From assembly GCA_028554645.1 (NCBI GenBank), contig JAQOOI010000017.1, forward strand, positions 1,116,001 through 1,180,000: a stretch of 64,000 nucleotides of DNA. Reading direction: 5' to 3'. Position 1 is the stretch's first letter, and the number at the start of each line of letters is the position of its first letter. Position numbers and translations under genes: made by a program. The notes beneath the pieces were generated by a model that was given only the letters and a program-made list of their open reading frames with translations, had not been told where the DNA came from and did not search any database. Below are positions 24,499 through 35,960 of this stretch, in pieces. Source of the stretch: Omphalotus guepiniiformis (Eukaryota; Basidiomycota; Agaricomycetes; Agaricales; Omphalotaceae).

Positions 24499-27466
24499 AT
24501 GTCGAATCCTAATCTCAGTTCTACACCCCTCAGTCCACTCACTCCCACCTCGTTCACTAATAATACCGGTTCTCAAACAAATCAAGCCAAGCCTGGCCTT
24601 GTACCAACAAACAATGTTTCCACTAGTGACGGCGTAACCGTCCGCGCGCGGATTGATCCAACTTTGACTGTAGCTGACGTTGTCAAGCAACTTTGCGTTA
24701 ACTTGAAAATCAAGGGCCCGTCCTCGGACTATGCTTTGAGAGACGAGAGCGATGAGCTCGTCACGAATGACAACCTGAGGAAGAAGATCAAGTCTAAAGC
24801 TAACTTGAAGTGAGTGCTTTAAAATAGAGCACCAGAGTTTTTTCCTTGATGTCATCAATAGGCTCGTCGATGCTCCAGGACGTGAAGGAAGGGAGACTGC
24901 CCACAAACTTGTTTTGCGGGATGAGAAGACGTTGAAGTTAACATTATTTTCACTGCAAAAGTTCATTAGAGTGAGTGAGATTATAGAGCTTGAGCTGTTG
25001 TATATAGGATGCTGACTGCAAGGTCAAAGGAACACGAATTTGCTCAGGAGTTTCTTAATAACGATGGTGCTGAAGAACTGGTCAAAGTGATCTACAGGTC
25101 TTACGGAAACACTCTCGCAGTACGTTTAAATTTCCGGCTCTGGTATGTACCCTCTTTGACAGCTCCTTTCTTTAGTACGCTCTTACTGCTATGCAAAATC
25201 TGATGGAATTAGATTATGGATGGGCGACTCTTGACAATAACTTTATTCTGAGAGTCGTTCAGATTTTGTCTTCACCCCAGTCGCTCATCAATGTCTGTCG
25301 ACCCGCAACCGCCATCCTCAAAAAACTGGTCGAAGCTGATCCTACGAGTGCGCCTGGACCTCAGGCGAGTTCTAGCAGAGGTACACCTTCTGTACCTCCA
25401 GGGTCGATTTACCGATATGGCTTCACGGTCGTATTTGAGCAGATGAGAAAGGAAAGGAGTTTATTGGAGACGGTGATTAACAGGCTGGGGAGTGCCGATA
25501 CTGCAATGGCTCAGCATAGGTAGGCAAGAAAGTTCTAAACATTTCCTGCTGATCTTGATCTGCACTCTAGTATGATGCTGATAAACTCGCTTCTGTCGCA
25601 TGCGAGTGATTCGAGATGGGAAGAGTTCATCGCAGAGGCTGAGAGACTAAATGTCAGAAAGGCTGTTGTCGTATGTCAAATATTCATCATCACTTGCTTC
25701 CTCTGTCTGACATGGCTTCTCAGCGGCTCATGTCTCAGCATACGTCGGAAGATCTTACGTCTTGTATCCTTGATTTTCAAGCAAACATGCTCAGGGTCAC
25801 TCATCGTAAGAAGAGTACCATTGTTGATCCTGAAAACGTGCCTTCACACGCCGCGGATTTGAACTACATCTGGATCAATAGCAGATTACAAGAGGAGGTA
25901 GGGGACAATGGGCAACGCCTGAAATGGTGCAAGCTGGGCTTTGATAGTGAAGATGTTGAGATGGAGTTCAATGCCGTTGGCGTATTGGGGCTAGAATGCT
26001 TGGTACATGCATCGTGTATATTAATTTTCCTCTTTTCGTTATTGACCTTTCTTTAGAAGCGATTTGTTCAGGGTGACCCTGACTTCTCCAAGGTGCGAAC
26101 TCGCGATCATTTTTGACCTTCGCGCTTCCTTGATGTTCATGTTATTTTTGTAGGTCGTTTTAGAACAGCTCAGTCGACCCGCTGAGCGAAGATGTCCTAT
26201 TGCGAAAGCCTCAAATGAGGTGGTGGAGCTTCTGTCAGAACATTGGGCTATTTTTGCTCCTGGATGTATGTTACTTAATGCTGAGAAGTACGATGCCCGC
26301 ACTCAAAGTGCTCTGTCTACAGATTCCACCTCCACTAACTTCCAGCCATTTTTCCTGGATTTCTACAAGGTTCACGCTCTTGCTACGCACTTCTTCCTGC
26401 GTATGTGGAGTGAAAGCGGTGCGGCGCTCGGAGATTTTACTCGTGTTGCGGCCTTGGTCCGCAGTCAGTAAGAGACTGTCCATTGGTTTTATTATGCTGG
26501 AACTCAACGTCATTAGGGTCAAAGTCGCTTTGCGTAGCGAAAACGTTCGTCCCTGGCATGAAGTGGAACACGATTTTCTTGAATGCGAATACCGCGTAGT
26601 CAGAGAAAGACAAATGAAGGATCTCGAGTTGGAAGATGATCTTCTAAGTAAAGTTCCTGTTCGGTACGGCCCCCCATCTTAGGTTCTTTAAAGGGATTCT
26701 GACATTTTTGCCAGCAATCTACGAGCCAAGATCTACAAGGAATCCTACGAATTCGTTCGCCAACAAAGGATTCAATGTCTATTGCAAGGCGCATGGTTTG
26801 TCAACGCCATACCGAGCTCATCTGCAGCTCCACGAGATTCTGCTCGAAGGTCTGACAAGCCCTGGCGGTTCATGCGTTTGGTGAATCATGCAGTTGGTCA
26901 GCCACATCTCAGATTCTGACGTGCCACTCATTAGGATAACGGTTTGAAATATCTGCACTATGTTGACAGTGCCATAAAGTTCCCTGTTCGCAGCGGCCTT
27001 GAGGATCTGCCCGAGAGGATCGAAGTGGCGTCCATCAGTGAAATTGCGACAGGTACTGGCATACCGCCACCCAAGGTGCTCCGGGACCACAGCGATCTAC
27101 CACCTACATCTCCTTTGGAACCGTCGCCGCTCTCCTTCTCGCTGCTCAGCACACATCAAGGCTCTCTTGCTGATCAAATTGCGCCTGATACGTCTCGCTG
27201 GGCAGATTGGACTGATGGTTTAAATATGCTTAGACGCGACGGTGGTCATGTTGCCTCCAAGGAGACGGCAGGCTTTGTGCAGGCTCTGACTGAGATTGGT
27301 TTGAAGATCAAGCTTTTAGGTATGCTGTACACTTCCATGATGATTAGGGATAAGACGTTGAATGGTCCCCCTAGATTTATCTGGAGAAATGGTTGAGATA
27401 CCCAGTGGATTAAATGCTGGACCCCCTCCGCCCAATACCGATTTCTTCTTCTCGGAATTAATTTAA
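24499..27466 (+). CDS. ELMO/CED-12 family protein (Lmo1-like)
   Basis: ELMO proteins pair with DOCK-type exchange factors to activate Rac/Rho GTPases at the membrane (Dck1-Lmo1 in yeast). About 13 introns. The order is a ubiquitin-like/armadillo N-terminus (VRARIDPTLTVADVVKQL, TLKLTLFSLQKFI, EHEFAQEFLNNDGAEEL), the ELMO domain (NAVGVLGLECL, FSKVVLEQLSRP), a helical segment and a C-terminal PH-like region (WRFMRLDNGLKYLHY) with a Pro-rich tail. The second intron is GTGAGT...CAAAG, giving FIREHEFAQEF; the nearer TATAG acceptor would shift the frame. Stop at 27464-27466. No DOCK partner lies in the window. Confidence 0.93.
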
Positions 27467-27827
27467 TTGCTGTCTTTCCACTCGCTATCCATGTATCCTT
27501 ATTGTGTAAACTGGTTCTTCGTATTTTGTAAGTGCTACGAAGTAGATTGCAACTAATATTATGCCCCTGAGATATGTGTATAACTATGCAGTTGATGCAA
27601 AAGATGGTAATGTGCGATGCGATGCTAGTGATTGTCGTAACATGAAGACGTGAAAGTGTATAAAAACAGCGGGGGTTGAACCCGACGGAATGCTACAGAG
27701 ATGCAAAAGAATGGTGTGAGTGGAGAAAATTGATACATGCAACGAAATGTGAAGGTGCAAGGTACTGCACCGGGTTGTAGAAGCACCGCGAGATGCGCAC
27801 AAGACGAGGGTCAAAGTAGAGTTTTTT
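27467..27827. other. 3'-to-3' gap between ELMO and MTHFR genes
   Basis: Convergent 3' ends; 361 bp with no coding frame of interest and no structured RNA that I can identify. Confidence 0.6.
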
Positions 27828-30030
27828 CTAATGTTTCTTCGCGTCTCCATTAGCGATGGAGGGAAGGGTTTTCGCAGCCATGAACTCTTCTCCAGCCCGA
27901 AGGAATGGTCTGAAGATCGCGTCTGCGTCGTGGAAATCATTATGGACGACGTTCACGAGATAGCACGTATCCATCAAAGCAGAAATCACTTTTCGTGAGG
28001 GCGACTCAGGATCATACACCTTGGCCCATTGTTGTCCAAGCTCGAATGCTTCATCCTATGAGAAGAGAGAGACGAAAAGGCAAGTTGTCAGGTCAGAGGA
28101 AAGTATGAAAGGTAAACGAATGGTCTGACCTTCCAAGCCATGAAGCTGACAGACTCCACAATGGTGGGCTGTACAATCTCCTTTCCCGGGAACACACCCC
28201 AAGTCACTGCATTCGGTCCATCAGAATGAGTATTTGTGCGCAAGTCACCGCGCTTGTCGATAACATAGTAGGTGATATTACTGTCGCGTTCGATGTGCGA
28301 TAGCAAAACTGTTAGTAAGGCAGGCTGAACAAAGAATTCCAGGTACGCCTGAATTTTACAAGGTGAGCACCAGCGCGGAATCAAACCTCGAGAGACTAAC
28401 TTTCTGATAGACGTAACCGTTACGTGGACCCCATCCAAATACCTTGTCATCGCTCCTGACTCCATTGACGGCAGGTTGCGAGTTGATTGTGAGGAAACCG
28501 AAACGGTTCATGCGGGCAAGTTGCTCTGAGATGACCGACGTTTCAATAGCGGGCGCTTGGTCAGACCAAGGTAGGGCTGCGAGTTTGCCCATACAGAATC
28601 GCGCAAACAGATCAGCGATCTCTGCAAAGCTAGTCGGTTCACCCCATAATTTGACGGCATCCTCTCTCTAAAGGACAAGTGAATGGGTTATATTGAAAAA
28701 GAGATAATCCTGCATACCGTTTGCTTGATAGACACGCCGTAGCCGTCTAACTCTCCATACGCAGGACTACGAGAGTCACCGAATCGACCATTGGGATACT
28801 CGTCCCAGTTCTCTGTGCGAGAGATATACGACTTGGTTCGGTTTGCCCAGAAGATGGGACGAATCGTCTCCTGCCGCCTCGTTGGAGTAAGAGACTAGAA
28901 GTCACCGAGTTAGACTACAATACAGAACCACGTTCGTATAAACTTACCTGCCGCCATGGAAGGGGTTTCACGGTCTCGACCCTAGGTACCAAGTTCAGCT
29001 CCTCCAGCAGCATCTTGGTTCCTTTCTCAAGATTCATGGTGTAGAAGTGTAGACCATAAATGCCGAGGTCCGAGTCCAGAATCTTACGACACATTTCCGC
29101 GACAAGTTTTGTGCCAATCGCCCTCACTTCCTCGTCGTTGTTCTTATGAGGTTCCAACGCATCCCGAAAATGCTGAGGAATGATAGTTTTTGCCAGACTT
29201 GTTGCCTTTTGAAATCCATTCCAGGTTTGGATCGGTGCGACGCCAGGAACGATGGGGATAGTGATTCCGGCGGCACGAACAGCTTTGACCCATTGGATGA
29301 AAATGTCGACGTCGTAGAACATTTGAGTGAAAATGAAATTGACACCAGCGTCGATCTTTTCTTTGAGCCACTTCATCTCAAGGTCGCGCTCTTCTGGTGG
29401 TAAGAGCATGTGCTGAGGAAAGCCTGCAACAGCGATGTCGAAATAGTCTCCGTATTCACGTCGGATGTGCATAACAAGATCGATTCCATGGACGAAACCT
29501 CCCTCGACGGCCTCCCAATCGTCCTTGCCCATGGGTGGATCACCTCGAAGAGCAAGTACGTTGCGGCATCCAGCGATTTTTGCTTCCTACAAGTAGTGAT
29601 CAGTCGAGATTTTATGTGACGGCACTGATTTTACTGACTCGAAGAGCAATGTCCACCTTCTCCTTCGGCATATTCGTACATGTCAAATGCATGCAGGTCT
29701 CTATTCCAACCAGACCCTGACATGTCTTGACCATTTCCGAGGTCAGTTCCGATGTCCTTCCACCAGCGTTCCTGAGCTCAAGCATTAGGAAGAGGTCTTT
29801 TGAGAAAGAAGGCAAACGTTCCATGTAATGTCAATAAATTCAGGCCCAAGTCCTCTCATACGCTCTATACGATCCAGAAGATTTTGTAAACCCTGGGCAG
29901 ATGTTATATTTCGGTCAGATCGTATCAAGGCAGATTCACGGACCTGGGCAGTTCGAGGTGGAAAGTATTCGAAGGACCACCATACTTTGTTCTCCTTTTC
30001 GCATTGCGCTATTTTTTGAGTGACTTTCAT
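27828..30030 (-). CDS. MET13: Methylenetetrahydrofolate reductase
   Basis: FAD enzyme that reduces 5,10-methylene-THF to 5-methyl-THF for methionine synthesis. About 8 introns. The N-terminal catalytic barrel starts [20 protein letters not shown] and holds the FEYFPPRT block with the catalytic Glu, [26 protein letters not shown] and PLPWR. The C-terminal regulatory domain has [42 protein letters not shown] and [10 protein letters not shown], and ends [12 protein letters not shown]. One intron (29772-29821) cannot be removed by GT-AG without either shifting the frame or inserting Leu-Arg-Asn into the conserved WNAGG loop. Fungi usually have two MTHFR genes; I use MET13 for the family, not as a proven orthologue (MET12 is the alternative). 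Confidence 0.95.
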
Positions 30031-30450
30031 TACTTGGGGTCGTTAGAGGAAGAAAATAAAAAGAAAGTGGAGGTTAAAGCTGGTTAAAGAGGAAGTATAG
30101 AGCGACACCGGGTAAAGGACCCAGGAAAAGAACGCAGAAGCGATCCGATAATTTGGGTTGATTCCGCGACTCAAATGCAACATTGTATTATTTGGCTTTT
30201 GCTTTAACGCTACTTATCAGATGTGCAGTAAATATAATGTCTATTCCTCGTCTACAAATACAACACGAAAGCTATCGAAAGCCAAATCATCTACACATCG
30301 GTCCTGTGGTAGGTAGAATACTTATAATATCATTACTATGCTCAGTCATGTAACGAACGAAATGTGCATTCGTACGCTCCGAGAGGAACTGCGGCGCCCA
30401 ATGAGTTCCACAAAACAAATTACTGCAACGCACTTCAAAGCAACCCACAG
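30031..30450. other. Promoter region of MTHFR / 3' flank of DUF202 gene
   Basis: 420 bp between two minus-strand genes. No coding frame that I would support, and no clear TATA box in the expected place. Confidence 0.5.
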
Positions 30451-30896
30451 TTAAATGTGTTTTTCATCAGCCAGCAAGAGCACACATGTGGTCATCACGA
30501 CTCCCACAATCACAGTCATGACTGCGAAATGAGGCCTATGGTATGCGTCAGTTCCAGACTGGCCAGAAGTGAATCGCGTAGAACTCACTTTGTACCATCC
30601 AAGAATGCTCGGGTGTCCATGAGATCTCTAAAGCCGTGGTAGTACTCCCATACACCGCCAGCAATTGCAAACAGTGAGGCCGCGAATTGAATGCTTGCTA
30701 AAGGAATGCGTGCTGCAGAATCCCCCAACTCCTCAGTCGCATCCGGAACTAAACGAGCATGCAAGAGGATAGATGATGAGAGAACTGAGAAAAGAAGAGC
30801 TAGCTTTATATGTGATAGAAAGTTTCTCTCCAAGAAGCAGAAATCTCGAGCATTGCTTGCTGTGTTTTCTACAGTGATGGATCTGAAAATCTCCAT
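30451..30896 (-). CDS. Small DUF202-family membrane protein
   Basis: Two exons (30589-30896 and 30451-30535) encode 130 residues. It starts MEIFRSITVENTASNARDF, then a short polar stretch (ERNFLSHIKLALLFSVL) typical of the DUF202 entry helix. Three hydrophobic helices follow: about residues 27-45, 64-83 and 106-125. The intron joins Gly-Thr-Lys to Pro-His-Phe. Some fungal DUF202 domains sit in vacuolar transporter chaperone subunits, but here the domain stands alone; its role is unknown. It is head-to-head with the next gene, 221 bp apart, so the two may share a promoter. Confidence 0.8.
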
Positions 30897-31117
30897 CGCC
30901 GTTGATTCTGTTCAGCCCCCGGGCCGATATGTCCGCTCAGTCCTCTTTCCCACGGAGAGCGGTCATGTGACCTGATTAACGGCATCGCGTTCACGTTGTT
31001 TGGCTGTATTTGGTTTCTGTTCGACTTCATATCTCTCCTTCGCTTTCTACGTTCTTTACAAAACGACGACACACGGCTTAGGCCTACGACTCAGAACGAA
31101 TATCTAAGGCTATAGTA

Positions 31118-33151
31118 ATGGGACTCTTGAAGCGAATTCTATCTCTAGGAAGCAAGAAGAGCAAGAAGAAGCGTCTTCAGGTCACTCATGCCCAGGTTGT
31201 AGACGAGGTTGGCATGAACCCAAGCAGTGACGATGCTACTGAAGTCGTTGCCAATCTACTTCTCCGCTCCTCTTCTGCCCGCTATGCAGTGGTATCTGAA
31301 ACTGATTACACGTCTTTACCTCCTCTCCGTAAGTTGTCTTCTACATACAGCAATGCAATTCTTCTCTTATCAATCTTTATTTAGCGCATCCAATAAACAG
31401 CGTCTTAAGCACTCCCACAGCATCGACTACGAGTATTGCCAGTAGTACTCTATCTCAACGCGGTACATATACGGTCAAGGTCCACAGTCGCGAGCGACAT
31501 GCCTGCACAGAATTTCCCAACGCCAACCCAGATATCACTGACAATTTGACTACTCCACGCCCTCGCAGACGTGAGCAATGTCCGGAGGAAGACACAAATC
31601 ATCTCCTGGGACTGCGTAGAGACCCTTCTGTTGCAAGCCTGTTGGACCTGTATGATCAGCACGGTCGTTTACCTTCGGAAGCGTTTTCGAACACACCTCC
31701 AAAAGAGGGTCGCGCTCAAACTCGCCGGACTGGCTCGACTCTTCGTCAGCTTATGGGAAATCCTGAAAGCGGTGGACGTGACACCAGCACCGCAGAAGGA
31801 GATATTTCTTGGGCAGAACGCTTTTTGAGGTTTGTGATAAATACGTCTACGATCATTTTGAGAATCTCACCTTGATTCTAGGGAGACGAATAGCGCAACT
31901 ACATCAGTGTCTTCTCTCTCCCTGCAGACCCCAGATAACTTTGACGCTCATTTTCCTGACAATCATTTACATCCAAGCAACGCCTGCCATGACGCTTCAT
32001 TCACTTCTGATGACGATCTTTCATCCAAATTTCTTGAGCATCCCACTATTTCCTCCATGGAAGTCGAGCTCAGTGTCGTCACTGAGCCTTCTGATATCCT
32101 GGATGCTCCATATATTGCTGAGCCTTCCTATATTGAAAATGACCCGAAGACTCCTCTCAGAGCTTCTCAAATCTTTGGCTTCCTTACCGAGAAGCGCAAA
32201 TCGCGTCCTCCTGAAGCATGCGACAGATCGCTTCCCGAGCTGCCAAGTGCATTTAGCTCTCCTTCGGACAAAGACTCAACGGAGGGCGGGCTGCGTTCTC
32301 ATTTTTCTTCAGATCATTCATCCGAATCTGCTCACGCAGAAACTCCCGCTATACCCTATCTTCGTGATACCCCCCGACAATCCCATTCCATGGGAGAGCC
32401 TTCTAACCTCTATGACGACCAACCCTCTCCAAATATGTCAAATACTGAAAACCAACTTCCCTTGGAGAAGGATCACGACAATAGAAATCGTGAGTCTCAG
32501 GAGATGAAGCATGTCGATGTACGCGAACTCGCCTCAGGTTCTGATACAAACATACTGGAACCTCGTAAAGTCAAAGTCATTATGACTGCACCAACCAGGG
32601 TCATTGTCACGGCGCCTACTCCATGCGCTGATGACGGTAAACACTCCAGTCGTATTCCTCGAGGACCGAGATCTCTCAAGAAACGCCGCTCTGCAAATAG
32701 CGTGAAAGACCAACGACCAGGCTTACTTGATCGGTCAAATTCTAACTCGTCGAATTCTAATGATGTATTCACGTCCATACCCTCCCGCCCTAGAAAGTAT
32801 CACCGAACTCCCTCTGCATCGTCAACCCATTCCTCAGGCTCGGATATCCAAATCTCTAGAAAGGCTGTGAGAAACAAGAGGGACAGTGGCAGTACGAGAT
32901 TCGTCGCACATACGCTAGAAAAAGAGAACAAACTCGGGCTTTCTGCTAAGCCTGACATTCCATTTACACCAATACGAGCAAACTCGTCGCGTTCGTTATT
33001 CCGTACAGCTGTTACCCCGCAGCTTTTCCGCCCCCCTGCGGGAATGGCACCTTCGCCAGCTTCGTCCTCGGAACTTTCTCCTGTCGGTCAGAAGATAATG
33101 TTAGATGCGAGGAGGGAGCGTAGTAAAGCCAGAGGAGCTGGGAAGGTTTGA
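31118..33151 (+). CDS. Unknown Ser-rich, probably disordered protein
   Basis: Three exons, introns near 31330-31384 and 31830-31881, giving about 640 residues. I do not recognise a family. It begins with a strongly basic segment (MGLLKRILSLGSKKSKKKR), which could be a nuclear signal or a membrane-binding amphipathic helix with an N-terminal Gly. The middle is acidic, Ser/Thr/Pro-rich and likely disordered. The C-terminal third is basic and contains RGPRSLKKRRSANSVK, IPSRPRKYHRTPSASST and a final block with FTPIRANSSRSLFRTAVTPQLFRPP. Repeated Ser/Thr-Pro sites suggest phospho-regulation. No enzyme motif or transmembrane helix is seen. Confidence 0.75.
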
Positions 33152-33476
33152 AAGCGGTGTTAAATTGGAATGAAACATTTGAGAAGGGGGACGTTATTGA
33201 ACCATTTTTTATAGATCAGCATATAACTTATTACGAGCTGGGCTGCGACTTTCGACGAAGCTCTTTCGTTTTCATCGTTTACTTGTTTTCTTCATTTTTC
33301 TGTCTTACTGGTACTTTGCGAAACATATCAATGTGTGCTGGGCATAGCAAACCAGCTGCAAAACCAAAATTGAACCAGAGACGTGTGACTATTATTCGTG
33401 ATGTGATCACGGTATTTGTGACATGTGGTGGCATTGCGTCACCCTTCAGCGCTGTTTACGCGACTCTTCACTAATC
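33152..33476. other. Gap upstream of POL32
   Basis: 325 bp. A TTACGCGACT at about 33456-33465, 12-20 nt upstream of the POL32 ATG, contains the ACGCG core bound by MBF-type G1/S regulators. One core copy occurs often by chance, so its function is open. Confidence 0.4.
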
Positions 33477-35639
33477 ATGTCCTCCAAAGAGATAGACGAC
33501 TTTCTAACTAAACAAATCTTTATAGAAAGAAGTATTGTACGCAAGTCTCTCTTCTATTCTCTTGCATTAGACCGCTCAATATATGCAGGTCACCTATCGA
33601 TCTCTCAGCCGTCAACTCTCATTACACGTCAATGTCGCAAAAAAGTCATTACTTCTCCCAAATTTCTCTTACCGGTTTTCTCAAACTTTGCTCTACCACT
33701 GTCTAGTGAACTCGCGACGTTTCACGCCAAAGCCACGTCTCAAGGACAAACTCCAATTGCCGCAACATATTTGCTGAGTGGAGAAGCCGACGTGTCCTCT
33801 CCACAAGTAGATGACGATATGGACGTCGATATGGATGCTGAATATGAGGGCGACGCGGAAGAAGTTGCTGAGACGACGGTCATGCTAGTAGGGGAACAGG
33901 ATCTCGCTCGTGTGTAGCTGACGTATCGCTCCGCCCGTGTAAAATCTTGACTTCGTTTTATTTACAGGCGTCAAAGCAAGTTTTCGGACCCTTAACACAA
34001 TACACGTCTATAGTTTATCACCATCTCGTATCAAGGCAAGTTCAATGCTTCCCGAGACCTTAGCCAGTAAATCACCATATGTTTCTCTCTCAGGACGCAG
34101 GCCTGCTTTGCGGTCCTACCGACATAGTCAGAGACATCGATAGCAAAAAGGGCACGGAAATGGCGTCGATTGTAGGAAAGGTTGTTGGAATGAACATCAA
34201 GGTTTGTTGTATAAATAGACTTGATTTTGCAAGAGTGTTCATCGCGTACAATAGGAGGGGAAAGGGAAACACCTCCCGCCACCACCGCCACCACCTGCTG
34301 CTGGTCCTTCAACGTCAAAACGATCGGTTAACGCAAATGAAAAGGTGTCAGAGGACAGAGGAAATGGTGCCAATAAGGAGAAGGAGAAGGAGAAGGCTTC
34401 AGCTACTACGGAAAAGCCTAAACCTACAGGGAAGTTGGACTTTTTCAAACCCAAACCAAAGGTGGAGAAGGGGTCCACGAAGAAGGGGAAAGAGCAGGAG
34501 GTCCCAAAGATGGAGAAGGAACAGGAGTCTGCAAAGAAGGGGAAAGAGAAAGATACGAAAGATACGAAGACGGAGAAGAGGCAAGTGTCCGTGAGGAAAG
34601 ATGATACAGAGGAGTCCGCAGATGGCAAGGAGAAAAGAGCTTCGACGAAGGATCTCGCGAAGAAAGTGAAGGAAGTGTCAATCAAAGCTGAAGATAGTGA
34701 AAGTGCGCCAAAGGTTTCCAAGGTAAGAATCTGCGTTCACTGCCAAGCATTGCGACCTCACTATGATTGTAGACAAGCCGGAAACGCAAATCAGAGGCAG
34801 CGCTTTTATCCGACTCGGAAGAAGAATCGGAAACTCAGACAAGTAGAAAACCTTCGCCCAAAAACAAGTCACAATTGAGGGTAAAGAAGGGCGCCATTAT
34901 TAGTGATGACGAGGATGAGGAAGAAGTTCCTGCCGCTACTCGCTCTAAAGGAAAAGCAAAGCTGAAGCCTACCAGTGATGACGAAGATGAGGATCTCAAA
35001 GCTATGATGGACGTGGATGATGGTGAAACTTATTTTCCCCTCGGAAGTCAATATTAATTCATTATTGTCATTCTAGACCAAGTGATACGTGCTACTCGGC
35101 CAACACGGCAGCCTGTCGAAGAGGAAACCCAGGAAGGACCTTCAGAACCTGAAACTCAAAATGAAGACATAGAGATGGCGGATGAAATTGCACCAGTGCC
35201 CAAGAAAAAGAGGAAGGCGAAGAAGGTCGTCCCTGTAGGCAGTAACGGTTTGAAGAAGAAACGAGTCTTAAAAAGCCGAGTAACTCAAGACGACAAAGGC
35301 TACATGGGTAAGGTTTCCGTACCACTGAACTTGTCCGACTCGGATCTGAACTCTTGTTTAGTCACAGAGGACTACAGCTCGTACGAGTCAGTTGATGAAG
35401 AGGAGGAAGAACCAGAACCTGTCAAGAGCAAAGGGAAAGGGAAGGGGAAGGGAAGAGCCAGTGAAGTGAAGAAAGCGGAAGCTGATAGCAAAGTGGTGGA
35501 AGAAAGTGACTCGGGTGTTGATTCTGCTGCAAAGACCAAATCTTCGGTGAAAGCTAGATCTGCTTCAACCAAAGGAAAAGGTAATAGTGGTGGGCAGAAA
35601 GGAATTTCAGCGTTCTTTGGAAAGCAGAAGAATAAGTGA
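33477..35639 (+). CDS. POL32: DNA polymerase delta subunit 3 (Pol32/Cdc27)
   Basis: Accessory subunit that bridges Pol delta to PCNA. About eight short introns. The N-terminal winged-helix region starts MSSKEIDDFLTKQIFIE and continues VTYRSLSRQLSLHVNVAK, then ELATFHAKATSQGQTPIAATYLLSG, VFGPLTQYTSIVYHL and DIVRDIDSKKGTEMASIVGK. After a Pro run comes a long Lys/Glu tail (EKPKPTGKLDFFKPKPKVEKG). The protein ends with QKGISAFF (Q-x-x-I-x-x-F-F), a PCNA-binding PIP box, 6 residues before the C-terminus, where it also sits in yeast and human orthologues. The divergent middle is normal for this family. Confidence 0.93.
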
Positions 35640-35960
35640 GAGTTCGTTTAGTAGCTACCGTATATGTACGTTGTGGCTGTGTTCCTGCTGAGATAAGCAA
35701 ATACTTTAATAATTTCACACTGAGTGACTGACCTCCGCGTGCCAAGCTCCAGTTTCGTCTTGATTAGACATTAGACTCGTTTCCACTGAGTTAGAAATAT
35801 AGCCCTGGCAGCCAGGTCCATCCCTTCTCACGACCGCTCTTTAGAAACAAACTTTGTTCAGCATACTGCAATATCTCCTAAAGATCCTTCCTACCCTCTT
35901 GAATCCAGCTTCGGACGCCTTTTCACTGACAGTGGCCACGAAGACAACGAGGCTTTTGAA
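35640..35960. other. Gap between POL32 and AVT transporter gene
   Basis: 321 bp. The transporter frame stays open upstream of its first ATG, back to a stop at about 35790, and reads as polar, acidic protein-like sequence. It has no ATG, so the extension could be coding only through an upstream exon that I could not find. Confidence 0.4.

Noticed and set aside
24361..24966. 201-codon minus-strand frame
   Set aside because: Antisense to the first ELMO exons, with no recognisable protein.
24970..25010. Apparent AG-AG or frame-shifted second intron in the ELMO gene
   Set aside because: Using the downstream acceptor CAAAG instead of TATAG gives a normal GT-AG intron and restores FIREHEFAQEF, which fits the family.
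27660..27690. GGTTCAACCC-like T-arm on the minus strand
   Set aside because: No acceptor stem or anticodon arm at the right distance.
34239..34721. 160-codon minus-strand frame
   Set aside because: Antisense shadow of the Lys/Glu-rich region of POL32; codon bias alone keeps it open.
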